Assembly (NCBI GenBank): GCA_002842215.1
Contig: PHCC01000002.1
Coordinates: 214,011 to 278,010 of the forward strand
From: Betaproteobacteria bacterium HGW-Betaproteobacteria-9
GTDB lineage: Bacteria; Pseudomonadota; Gammaproteobacteria; Burkholderiales; Burkholderiaceae_C
DNA length: 64,000 nt
Reading direction: 5' to 3'
Below the pieces are notes generated by a model that did no database searches, was not told where the DNA came from, and worked only from the letters and a program-made list of their open reading frames with translations. This document shows positions 16,975 to 25,405 of this stretch, piece after piece; the stretch's first letter is position 1; each line of letters begins with the position of its first letter. The position numbers and the translations under genes were made by a program.

Positions 16975-17526
16975 TCAGGCGTTGGTAGCAGTGACAGGCT
17001 TGACCACAGCGACGGCCTGCTTGGCGGGCACAGCGGCTTTGGCGGGTGCGGAGGCCTTGGGCTTCGCTGCCAACGTCTTGGCGACTGGCTTGCGCGCTGC
17101 CGGGGCAGCGGCCTTCTTGGCGACCACTTTCTTTTCAACCGCCTTGGGTGCCACCTTGGCAGCCGGCTCGACCTTGGTTGCGGGTTTTGCGGTGGATTTC
17201 ACCGCCTTTTTGATGGCCACTTTGTCGGCAGGCTTGGCCACCACAGCAGGTTTGGCCACCGATGCGGTCGCCTTGGGCGGTGTCACTTCGGCGCTGGGGC
17301 GGCCGGTCTTCAGGGTGGGCACGGCGGCAACAGCGGTCTTGAAGGCCGCATCGCTCATGCCCTTGAGCACCATCAGGCCGGCGCGCAGGAGCTCGCTCTT
17401 CTTGACGCTGGTGCCCAGGCCGATGGCGCGGATCTTGAGGACATCGATGGAGGCGTACTCGGCCTTGGGGATCGTGAAGCTGTCGCGGACCAGTTTGCTG
17501 GATTTGCCGGTGTTCTTGGATGCCAT
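16975..17526 (-). CDS. RHH-like N-domain fused to a histone-H1-like Lys/Ala/Pro tail
   Basis: A 183-residue basic protein. Residues about 12-60 (SFTIPKAEYASIDVLKIRA and what follows) resemble a ribbon-helix-helix DNA-binding fold. The remaining 110 or so residues are a low-complexity tail of K, A, P and V repeats such as PAAKVAPKA, like histone H1 or AlgP. It probably binds DNA non-specifically through the tail while the N-domain reads a site or dimerises. A 19-bp palindrome lies 23 bp upstream of its start, suggesting self-regulation. Confidence 0.75.
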   Translation of the reverse strand: MASKNTGKSSKLVRDSFTIPKAEYASIDVLKIRAIGLGTSVKKSELLRAGLMVLKGMSDAAFKTAVAAVPTLKTGRPSAEVTPPKATASVAKPAVVAKPADKVAIKKAVKSTAKPATKVEPAAKVAPKAVEKKVVAKKAAAPAARKPVAKTLAAKPKASAPAKAAVPAKQAVAVVKPVTATNA

Positions 17527-17548
17527 GAATTTTCCTTTTGAGTTAAAC

Positions 17549-17567
17549 GGTATAAACCGTTTATACC
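17549..17567 (-). promoter_or_regulatory. 19-bp palindrome upstream of the RHH/H1-like gene
   Basis: GGTATAAAC-C-GTTTATACC is a perfect dyad. It overlaps a second inverted repeat, AAACGG...CCGTTT. It lies 23 bp before the start codon and its AT content contrasts with the surroundings. A self-operator for the RHH domain or the promoter core are both possible. Confidence 0.55.
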
Positions 17568-17608
17568 AAAAAATCCGGCCGTTTTTCCCAGCTCAGAACC
17601 CGCCCGCT

Positions 17609-20575
17609 TCAGGCCCGGGCCATGAAGCCGGCCAGTGCGCGCGCCGTGCCCAGCGCGGCGGTCTGCAATTGCTCCAGAGCCTGGGTGTCCACCGTCCGGT
17701 CGCGCGCCGCCTGTTCGATCTGCGCGCAGGCAATTCCCAGCGCGGTGGCGCCCACGTTGTCGGCGCCCCCCTTGAGTCGGTGCGCTGCGTTCTGCAGGTC
17801 CTCGAAGCGGGGCACTGCAACGGACTGTTGAATGGCATCGCAGCGGGCGGGCAGGGCCTGCAGAAATTCGTTGAAGATGTCGCGGCGCAACGTGCCAGCG
17901 GCATCGTCGCATTCGGCCAGTGCTTCCCAGCGCCCGGCGTCCAGCCAGGCCGGGTCGGGCGCAACCAGGGGAAACTCCGGCTCGGTTGGTTCATCGGTGG
18001 CGGATGGTGTGCCCCCGGAATGCGCGGTCGTGGTCGCCGGACTCCAGTGGCGCAGGGCGGCGGCGAGGCGTTCGAGTTCCAGGGGTTTGGGCAGGTATTC
18101 CGACATGCCCGCGTCCAGGCAGCGCTGGCGGTCTTCGCCCAGGGTCGAGGCCGAGATGCCGATCAACACCGGCGCACTTTCGCCCAGTTGTGTTCGGATG
18201 GCGTGCGCGGTGGCTTGGCCGTCCATGCCGGGCATGTGGCTGTCGAGCAGCACCAGGGCAAATGGCTGCTGCGTTGCCTGTGCGCGGGTGATCGCTCGCA
18301 GCGCTGTGGCGCCATCGCTGACGCTGTCATGGGGATAGCCCAGCCGGTCCAGCATGGCAGCGGCCACCTTGAGGTTGACCGGGTTGTCATCGACCACCAG
18401 CACACGGTGAGGTTGGTTCTCGTGCGGCAGGCTCGTGACCGCAGGCGCACGGACCAGGCCGGGATCGGCCGCCAGGCAGCGGACCGAAAAGCGGAAGGTG
18501 GAGCCCGTGCCGGGCGCGCTGATCACGCTGATCTGCCCACCCATCATCTCGACCAGGTGCTTGCAGATCATCAGTCCGAGGCCGGTGCCTCCGTAGACGC
18601 GGGTGGTGGATGTGTCGCCTTGGGCGAAGGGCTGGAACAGGTCGGGCAGGCGCTCGGGCGGGATGCCGACGCCGGTGTCGGTGACGCTGAAACACAGCTG
18701 GGGCGGCGTCTGCGTCTGGTCCAGCCAGCCGCACAGTTCGACCTCGCCGTGTTCGGTGAACTTGATGGCGTTGGACAACAGGTTGAGCAGGATCTGGCGC
18801 AGGCGGACCACGTCGCCGATCATGGCCTCGGGCACTTCGGGCGCGATCTGGATGGCCAGATGCAGGCCTTTCTCTTGCGCCTGGAGCCGCATGATGCCGG
18901 TGGCGTGGCCGATGGCGGCACGCACATCCAGCGGTGCCTGCTCCAGTTGCAGGCGGCCGGATTCGATTTTTGAGAAATCCAGGATGTCGTCCACCACGGC
19001 GAGCAACTGGTCGCTCGACACCTTCAGCACACCGAGCAGTTCCTGCTGGGTCGGTGTGAGCGGCGATTCGCTCAGCAACTCGCTCATGCCGACCACGCCG
19101 TGCAGCGGGGTGCGGATTTCGTGGCTCATGACCGCGAGGAAACCCGCCTTGGCCTTCACCGCTGCGAGCGCCTCCTCGCGCGAAGCGGCGAGTTCGGCGG
19201 TGCGCAGGTTCACACGGGCTTCCAGCATCTGGGCCGCGTCGCGCAGGGCTTCGTTTTTCTGTTCAATCTCTGTGTTGTAGGCCTGCAGCTGGACCGCGCT
19301 GTCGTGCATGACCTGCGAGAGGTTGTGCACCTCGCGAAACCGGGTGAGCCGCTGCACCGGCGGCACGCCGCCCGAGCCCAGCCGCAGGGCCGAGCTGTTG
19401 AGCTGTTGGAACTGGCCCGAGAGGCGCCTGGCCACGGTGTAAGCCACCAGGGCGCTCACACCCATCAGCGCGGCCATCGCCATCAACGCCCATTGCCGTG
19501 CCTGCGTGACCTGGTGGGTGAAGTCCTGTTCGGGCGCAACCACGATGAGCTGCCAGTCGAGGTTGTATTTTTTCCCAAAGGGACGCTGCAACGCCATCAA
19601 CCGGTTGTTGGTCAGACCCAGCCGCTGCAGCCAGTCTTGCCGGGTTTCCAGCCGCACCAGACCGGGCTGGGTGCGCTGGCCCGGCTGGAAACGCGCGTGG
19701 AGCTGGCTGTAGGAGGCGCGCACCAGCGCGTCCTGGCTCTGCGTGGGGGTGATGCGCTGCTGTTTCCCATCGACGAGGTGGTGGAGGGCTTCTTCGCCCG
19801 AACTGGCCACCATCAGGCCCTGCGCGTCGACGAGGTAGGTCACGGCGTGGTCGCTCACGCGGGTGCTGCGGATCAGGTCGGTCAGCCGTGCCAGGCTCAT
19901 GTCCACCGCCATCACGCCGAGCAGGGTTTTTGCGTCCGCGCCGTAGATCGGCTGCGCCAGGGTCAGGTCAAACTGGTCCTTGACCGCCGAGCGGTAGACG
20001 TTGGTGAACACGCGCTGGCCGGTGCTGGCCGCGAGCTGGTACCAGGGTCTGCGGCGCGGGTCGTAGACCGTGGTTTCGGTCTTGACGAGGCGGCTGCGGT
20101 CACCCGGTTGCGCGATCAGGAAGTGCCGCCGGCCACTCTCGCCGGGCCGGATACTGCGCACGATGAAACCCGCTTCTTCGCGTTCCAGACCAAAGAAGCT
20201 GCCGTCTTCGGTGCCGAAATACAGGTAGGGCACATTGGCCGACTGCTGCGTGAGCGCGTGGGCCATCAGCTCGAACGCGGTGGTGTCCTTCAGCCAGTTG
20301 CGTGTGCGTTCGGCCTCGGCGCCGCTGGTCTCGAAAGGCGGTACCAGGGCGTTGACCACGGTGTGCGATTCGCCCAGATGGGCCAGCGCGCCAACGTCCA
20401 CGCGGTGGGCCGCCTGGCTCATGGCGTTTTCGGCCAGCGTATCGATCGCCTGCGCGCTGTTGGACGAGAGCAGCCACGACACCAGCAAAGCCGGCACCAG
20501 CGCGGCCAGCACCAGCGCAGCGATCAGGGCAGGGCCGAGCGAAAGCCGGCGTCGGTGGGCGAGGGTGATGGGCAC
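17609..20575 (-). CDS. Hybrid sensor histidine kinase (sensor-HisKA-HATPase-REC-HPt)
   Basis: A 988-residue membrane sensor. Domains in order: membrane helix (about 15-36), a large periplasmic Cache-like sensor (about 40-355), a second helix (about 360-382), a coiled-coil linker, HisKA with the phosphorylated His in VMSHEIRTPLHG (about 485), an ATPase domain with DTGVGIPPE and GGTGLGL, a receiver with Asp in LLDSHMPGMDG (about 777) and an HPt domain with His in AAHRLKGGAD (about 932). All phosphorelay residues are present. The next gene upstream, 21 bp away, encodes a receiver-cyclase-like protein and is its likely partner. Confidence 0.93.
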   Translation of the reverse strand: MPITLAHRRRLSLGPALIAALVLAALVPALLVSWLLSSNSAQAIDTLAENAMSQAAHRVDVGALAHLGESHTVVNALVPPFETSGAEAERTRNWLKDTTAFELMAHALTQQSANVPYLYFGTEDGSFFGLEREEAGFIVRSIRPGESGRRHFLIAQPGDRSRLVKTETTVYDPRRRPWYQLAASTGQRVFTNVYRSAVKDQFDLTLAQPIYGADAKTLLGVMAVDMSLARLTDLIRSTRVSDHAVTYLVDAQGLMVASSGEEALHHLVDGKQQRITPTQSQDALVRASYSQLHARFQPGQRTQPGLVRLETRQDWLQRLGLTNNRLMALQRPFGKKYNLDWQLIVVAPEQDFTHQVTQARQWALMAMAALMGVSALVAYTVARRLSGQFQQLNSSALRLGSGGVPPVQRLTRFREVHNLSQVMHDSAVQLQAYNTEIEQKNEALRDAAQMLEARVNLRTAELAASREEALAAVKAKAGFLAVMSHEIRTPLHGVVGMSELLSESPLTPTQQELLGVLKVSSDQLLAVVDDILDFSKIESGRLQLEQAPLDVRAAIGHATGIMRLQAQEKGLHLAIQIAPEVPEAMIGDVVRLRQILLNLLSNAIKFTEHGEVELCGWLDQTQTPPQLCFSVTDTGVGIPPERLPDLFQPFAQGDTSTTRVYGGTGLGLMICKHLVEMMGGQISVISAPGTGSTFRFSVRCLAADPGLVRAPAVTSLPHENQPHRVLVVDDNPVNLKVAAAMLDRLGYPHDSVSDGATALRAITRAQATQQPFALVLLDSHMPGMDGQATAHAIRTQLGESAPVLIGISASTLGEDRQRCLDAGMSEYLPKPLELERLAAALRHWSPATTTAHSGGTPSATDEPTEPEFPLVAPDPAWLDAGRWEALAECDDAAGTLRRDIFNEFLQALPARCDAIQQSVAVPRFEDLQNAAHRLKGGADNVGATALGIACAQIEQAARDRTVDTQALEQLQTAALGTARALAGFMARA

Positions 20576-20596
20576 GGTGGCGGGCCAGGACTGGAT

Positions 20597-21715
20597 TCAG
20601 AAGGGCAGCGGTTCCACGGCACAAACGTCCATGGGTTCGCTGCGGTGGGGCAGTGTGAGGAGGTAACGGGCAACGGGCCGGACGGCGCCAGTGATGCTGC
20701 GCAGCACCGGGATCGAAACCGTGATGGCGCCGTGTTCGGATGGCGCGTGGCGCTGCATGGCCATGGCGTCCACCACGGCTTCGCCCACCGGGATCAGCTG
20801 CCGGCTGCCGCCGAGCAGGCCGTCCAGCTGCATCATCGCCACCGGTCCCCCGTGCAGCGCAATGCCCACTTCGAACGGTGGCAGGCGGCGGCCGGGAAAC
20901 TGCGCTTGCACGAAGTCCGCCATGCTGGCGGCGGCGTTGCGCAGGCCCAGCGCGGCCTTGGCTGCCCGCAGGCTGTGGGGCGCGCTCATGGCCAGGTTGA
21001 CCCCGTCGGCAAAGATGCCGAGCACGCCTTCGCCCACGAACTGCATGGCGCTGGCGCCAAACAGGTGGACGGTGTCGCCACTGTTTTCGTAGAAACGTTT
21101 GAGCATCCGGCCGAGTTCGGCCGGGTCCAGCGCAGCCAGCCATTGCGGGTAGTGCCGGATGTCGGCGAACAACACGGTTGCCTCGGGGTAGTTGAGGGCC
21201 TGCCGGCCACGCGCATCGCCAGGCCACTGTTCGCTGAGCTCGCGCGCGAGCCGCTTTTCGTATTGTTCATGCAGGTCCCAGGCTTGCTCCTCAAGGGCCT
21301 CGGACAGGGCTTTCTGCAGCTGCATGTCCTGCACAGCGGTGCGCAGGTTCTTTCGGTTGAACTGGCCCTGCACCGCCTCGGTCAGTTCCTTGGGGCGCAA
21401 GGGTTTGGTGAGGTAGTCGTCGGCACCCAGAAGCATGCCCTGACGCATGTCGCGCCGCTCCTGCAGCGAGGTCAGCAGAATCAGCGGCGTCTGACCGAGC
21501 TGCGGGTGTTCACGCAGGTGCTGCAGCAGGTCAAAACCACTCATGCCCGGCATGTTGACGTCGCTGACGATCAGGTCGGGCTGGTGTTCCTGGATCAGGC
21601 GCCAGGCGGAGAGTCCGTTGCTGGCTTCGAGCACTTCGTGGCTCTGGTTTTTCAGCACCACGCTGATGAGTTTGAGTGTTCCGCCATCGTCTTCCGCTAC
21701 CACTATCAAGGCCAT
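20597..21715 (-). CDS. Response regulator with class III adenylate/guanylate cyclase-like output domain
   Basis: A 372-residue protein: receiver domain (residues 1-120, phosphorylatable Asp in VSDVNMPGMSG about 52, Lys in LTKPL), a short coiled coil, then a class III cyclase homology domain from about 175. The first metal-binding Asp is in VLFADIRHY. The position of the second, normally GDG, reads VGEGVLGIF, i.e. Glu instead of Asp, so activity is uncertain. ATG 21715 gives the clean receiver start MALIVVAEDD. It is co-transcribed with the hybrid kinase and lies 82 bp downstream of ppx. Confidence 0.88.
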   Translation of the reverse strand: MALIVVAEDDGGTLKLISVVLKNQSHEVLEASNGLSAWRLIQEHQPDLIVSDVNMPGMSGFDLLQHLREHPQLGQTPLILLTSLQERRDMRQGMLLGADDYLTKPLRPKELTEAVQGQFNRKNLRTAVQDMQLQKALSEALEEQAWDLHEQYEKRLARELSEQWPGDARGRQALNYPEATVLFADIRHYPQWLAALDPAELGRMLKRFYENSGDTVHLFGASAMQFVGEGVLGIFADGVNLAMSAPHSLRAAKAALGLRNAAASMADFVQAQFPGRRLPPFEVGIALHGGPVAMMQLDGLLGGSRQLIPVGEAVVDAMAMQRHAPSEHGAITVSIPVLRSITGAVRPVARYLLTLPHRSEPMDVCAVEPLPF

Positions 21716-21797
21716 CGCTGTGCTGTCTCCGGGTACACATGGAATCGGGCATCGTAGACCGGCCCCGTGACGGATTGCCTGTGGGCGTGCGCTGGGG

Positions 21798-23282
21798 TCA
21801 GCGCAGATCGGCGCTGAACTTCCAGGCCGTTTTCTGCCAGGCCAGCACTTCTTCGCCCAGCAGCCAGGCCGACTGCGGGTAGCGACGCGACCAACCCGGG
21901 TTGGTTGCCAGCTTGAAGGCGCCCGATTTGTAGCTGAGCTTGACCGACTGGTGCTCGGGCATCTGGCGGGCATGGCAGAGCAGCACCGCCAGGCGCAGGC
22001 TCATGAGCTGCTTGGCGAACAGCTCGTCTTCCAGCGACTGCTCCAGCTTGCGCAACTTGCCGCGCTGACCGAGCACCAGCTGGCTCATGCGGTGCAATTC
22101 GGGAAAGGAGAAACCCGGTGCGTCCACGTTGTCCAGGATGTAGGCGCCGTGGTGGTACGAGCGGTCGTGCGAGATGTGTGTGCCGATCTCGTGCAGGCGG
22201 GCGGCCCAGGCGAGCTTTTGCGAATAACGTTCGTTGGGCGTGTCGGCCGCCGCGATCTGGGCGAACAGGGCGGTGCTCACGGTGCTCACGCGCTGCGCCT
22301 GCGCTTCGTCGATGGAGAAGCGCTCGGCCAGCCAGCGCACCGTGCGCTCGCGCACGTCGCCGGTGTGGGACTCGCGGTCGATCAGGTCGTAGAGCGCACC
22401 CTGGCGCAAGGCGCCTTGCGCGGGCAGCATCTGCTGGATGTCGAAGAGGTCGAAGATTGCGCGCAGCACGCTCACGCCGCCACCGAGCACGGCCCGGCGG
22501 TCGTCCTTCATGCCCTCGATGCGCAGGTTGTCGACGTTGCCGGCCTTGATCAGCTTGTCCACCAGCCAGTCGAGTCCCGAACGGGTGATCACGCCCGAAG
22601 CCCAGCCGTTGGCCGCCAGGATGTCGGCGACCGAGCCCACCGTGCCCGAGGAGCCGTAGGACACCGTCCATTCGGAGGGCGGAAAGGTGTCGAGCGCCTC
22701 ATCAAGCACGGCCTTGGCCGCGACTTCCGCAGTCTTGAAGGCCACCGCCGTGAGCTGACCCCGAGGGAAATACTTGGTCGACCAGGCCACGCTGCCCAGC
22801 CGGTAGGACTCCATCTTGCGGGCCTCGTAACCCTGACCCAGGATCATCTCGGTCGAGCGCCCGCCGATGTCCACCACCAGGCGTTTTTCTTCGGATTGCG
22901 GCAGCAGGCGCGAGACACCCTGGTAAATCAGGCGCGCCTCTTCGTGGCCCGACACCACCTCGATGGCAAAGCCCAGGATGGACTGTGCCTTGCGCATGAA
23001 CTCGTCGCGGTTCTTGGCCTCGCGCAGGGTCTGCGTGGCGACGGCCCGGACCTGTTGTTTCTTGAAACCGTGCAGGCGTTCGGCAAAGCGGGCCAGGCAG
23101 TCCCAGCCACGCTGCATGGCGGCTTCACTCAGCACCTTGTTTTCGTCCAGGCCGTTGCCCTGGCGCACGGTTTCCTTGATGTATTCGACGCGTTCGATGT
23201 GGCCGGAGTGGAAACGGCCGATTTCGAGCCGGAAGCTGTTGGAGCCGAGGTCGATCGCGGCGAGGAGGGTTCCGTTTTGCAT
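21798..23282 (-). CDS. ppx: Exopolyphosphatase, Ppx/GppA family
   Basis: Releases phosphate from the ends of polyphosphate; some relatives also hydrolyse pppGpp. The 494-residue length fits Ppx with its C-terminal HD-like domain. Ribonuclease-H-fold landmarks are AAIDLGSNSFRLEI at the N-terminus, the RAVATQTLREAKN block, VVSGHEEARLIYQGV and VVDIGGRSTEMILG. It opens a minus-strand run with the receiver-cyclase and hybrid kinase genes, which may tie that signalling pair to polyphosphate turnover. Confidence 0.95.
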   Translation of the reverse strand: MQNGTLLAAIDLGSNSFRLEIGRFHSGHIERVEYIKETVRQGNGLDENKVLSEAAMQRGWDCLARFAERLHGFKKQQVRAVATQTLREAKNRDEFMRKAQSILGFAIEVVSGHEEARLIYQGVSRLLPQSEEKRLVVDIGGRSTEMILGQGYEARKMESYRLGSVAWSTKYFPRGQLTAVAFKTAEVAAKAVLDEALDTFPPSEWTVSYGSSGTVGSVADILAANGWASGVITRSGLDWLVDKLIKAGNVDNLRIEGMKDDRRAVLGGGVSVLRAIFDLFDIQQMLPAQGALRQGALYDLIDRESHTGDVRERTVRWLAERFSIDEAQAQRVSTVSTALFAQIAAADTPNERYSQKLAWAARLHEIGTHISHDRSYHHGAYILDNVDAPGFSFPELHRMSQLVLGQRGKLRKLEQSLEDELFAKQLMSLRLAVLLCHARQMPEHQSVKLSYKSGAFKLATNPGWSRRYPQSAWLLGEEVLAWQKTAWKFSADLR

Positions 23283-23491
23283 GGGGAGAGATGACCACGG
23301 CGGCTCCCATGGGGAAGCCGGCGGTCCGGGAAGTCGGATGAGGAGCCCGGATTGTGACGCATGGCGCGCGCGCCCAGCGGCTACGGCCGCCCACGTGGGT
23401 CGGCGGAAATGGAAACCGTTTGTTTGTGCCGGGGCCTGCCCGAGCGAAGCGAATGGGCTTCAATGCGGCCAAGTTCCGCTGGCGAAGGGCG

Positions 23492-24643
23492 TCAACCTCC
23501 GATATAGCTCATTTCTGGCTTGGGCATGGACGACCTTTCGGCCACACATGACCGCTGCTGTGAATAGCGATCGGAGCGTCCTTGCCACACGGACGCGATG
23601 GCGCTGGCGAGTTGTTCATCATCTCTGGTGGTCATGTTCCGGAGAATGCGGCGGAGATCGACGCCCTGGCCGGCGAAGAGGCAGGTGAACAGGCGTCCTT
23701 CGGTGGACAGCCTCGCACGGTTGCAGTCACCGCAGAAAGCCTGGGTCACGCTGCTGATGACGCCGATCTCGCCCAGCGCCGGCGCGTGTTGTCCGTCGGA
23801 CCCGACATAGCCCCAGCGTTGCGCGGTCTCGCCCGCAGCGCTGGCCAGGAGGCGCATCAGCGGCATGTGCTTGGAGAGCGTTCTAACGACTTCTTCGCTG
23901 GGCAGCACGGCGTCCATGTTCCAGCCGTTGGTGGACCCCACGTCCATGAATTCGATGAAGCGCAGCGCCACGCCCGTGCCCTGGAAGAATCGCGCCATAG
24001 GCAGGATCTGCTGGTCGTTGACGCAGCGCTTGACCACCATGTTGACCTTGATGTTCGTGATGCCAGCGGCTTGCGCTGCCTCAATGCCTTCCAGCACCTT
24101 GGCCACCGGGAAGTCCACATCGTTCATGCGCTTGAACACGTGGTCGTCCAGCGCGTCGAGACTGACCGTGACGCGGTTCAGTCCCGCGGCCTTGAGCGCC
24201 CTGGCCTTGCGGGCCAGCAGGGAGCCGTTGGTGGTCATCGTCAGGTCGATTGCATTTCCATCGGAGGTGCGCAGTTCTGCCAGCAGAACCAGCAGTTCTT
24301 CCAGGTTCTTGCGCAACAGCGGTTCACCGCCGGTCAGACGGATCTTTCTGACGCCCAGGGCGACGAACTGCCGCGCCACCCGGGTGATTTCTTCGAAGCT
24401 GAGCAGCGATGAATGGGGGAGGTATCGGTGGTCGCTGCCGAAGACGGCCTTGGGCATGCAGTAGGCACAGCGGAAGTTGCAGCGGTCGGTCACGCTGATG
24501 CGCAGATCGCGCAAAGGCCTTTGAAGCCGATCCCGAACCTCTCCGGTCGGTAGCGATTGCGCGTGCGAATGGGCCTGTTGTCGTTCGGCGAACTGCCGAT
24601 GGTCCAGCAAGGGGATCACACGCGCCAACAGTGGTTCACCCAC
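23492..24643 (-). CDS. moaA: GTP 3',8-cyclase MoaA
   Basis: A radical-SAM enzyme for the first step of molybdenum cofactor synthesis. The N-terminal cluster motif is CNFRCAYC (CX3CX2C), the C-terminal cluster has CGDCNRARL with a later Cys in LFTC, and the protein ends in the required Gly-Gly (SYIGG). At 383 residues it is slightly long. The start is GTG 24643, and an internal GTG eight codons later is possible. It lies next to aioBA, whose product needs a pterin cofactor, so it is likely a dedicated copy for the island. Confidence 0.94.
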   Translation of the reverse strand: MGEPLLARVIPLLDHRQFAERQQAHSHAQSLPTGEVRDRLQRPLRDLRISVTDRCNFRCAYCMPKAVFGSDHRYLPHSSLLSFEEITRVARQFVALGVRKIRLTGGEPLLRKNLEELLVLLAELRTSDGNAIDLTMTTNGSLLARKARALKAAGLNRVTVSLDALDDHVFKRMNDVDFPVAKVLEGIEAAQAAGITNIKVNMVVKRCVNDQQILPMARFFQGTGVALRFIEFMDVGSTNGWNMDAVLPSEEVVRTLSKHMPLMRLLASAAGETAQRWGYVGSDGQHAPALGEIGVISSVTQAFCGDCNRARLSTEGRLFTCLFAGQGVDLRRILRNMTTRDDEQLASAIASVWQGRSDRYSQQRSCVAERSSMPKPEMSYIGG

Positions 24644-24697
24644 GGTATGGCTCCGTTGGGGGAATCGAGGAAGGTTGGGTCTGCAAAAGCGTGGTGG

Positions 24698-25339
24698 TCA
24701 CAGCGTGCTCACAAAGCTGTGCACCTCGGGGTGCAGGCGTTGGGTCTTGCGTTTGGACACGGTGCCGATGTTCAGGAAGCAGACCGCTTCTTCGCCCGTG
24801 GCAAGACAAAACAGTTGGCGCATGCGGGTGGACTGCATGGCCTGGCCGCTGGTCAGGCTGCTGCCGAAGCCCTGGCCATGCGCCATCAGGAGCATGTTCT
24901 GTACGGCCGCGCCCACGGACACCATGCGCTCCAAAGATGGAATGGGTGGCTCGCAGGTGCCCAGCTGGGCCACCACGAGCATCAGCACTGGAGCACGGTG
25001 CGCTTTCTCTCGGGCGGTCTCGATCTGTTCCAGCGTCGCGCCCGGGTCGCGGTCCACCAGCGCCAGTGCAAAGACCTCGGCCAGCAAGGCGCGTTTGTCC
25101 TGCGGCACGATGACAAATCGCCAGGGCTTGACCAGGCCGTGGTCGGGTGCCGAGGCGGCGCTGCGAAAGATCTGTTGCAGCTGCGAAACGTCGGGGCCTG
25201 GCTCCACCAGGCGTTTGGGAGAGATGTTCTGGCGGGACGTGATCCAGGCCTCGGCCAGGTGGTCGATGAATGGATCACGCTCCCGCGGTGACGCCGGCAG
25301 GGGCGCTTCCGGCGTCGGCATGTGTGAGGCAGCACCCAT
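24698..25339 (-). CDS. Nitroreductase family protein of the aio locus
   Basis: A 213-residue FMN-binding protein; the FMN region is DVSQLQQIFRSAASAPDHGLVKPWRFV. Nitroreductase-like genes are found downstream of aioBA in other betaproteobacteria; their role in arsenite oxidation is not settled. ATG 25339 is chosen because AGGAGA stands 5 bases upstream. It lies 66 bp after the end of aioA and before moaA, all on the minus strand. Confidence 0.88.
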   Translation of the reverse strand: MGAASHMPTPEAPLPASPRERDPFIDHLAEAWITSRQNISPKRLVEPGPDVSQLQQIFRSAASAPDHGLVKPWRFVIVPQDKRALLAEVFALALVDRDPGATLEQIETAREKAHRAPVLMLVVAQLGTCEPPIPSLERMVSVGAAVQNMLLMAHGQGFGSSLTSGQAMQSTRMRQLFCLATGEEAVCFLNIGTVSKRKTQRLHPEVHSFVSTL

Positions 25340-25405
25340 GGGGGTCTCCTGTCTGTTGTGCTTCAAGGAAGAAAGGGTGGCAGCGGCCACCCTTTCACGA
25401 GCCGG

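Noticed and set aside
16742..21757. Two very long plus-strand open frames across the RHH, hybrid kinase and receiver-cyclase genes
   Set aside because: They are reverse shadows; the minus-strand proteins carry full domain sets.
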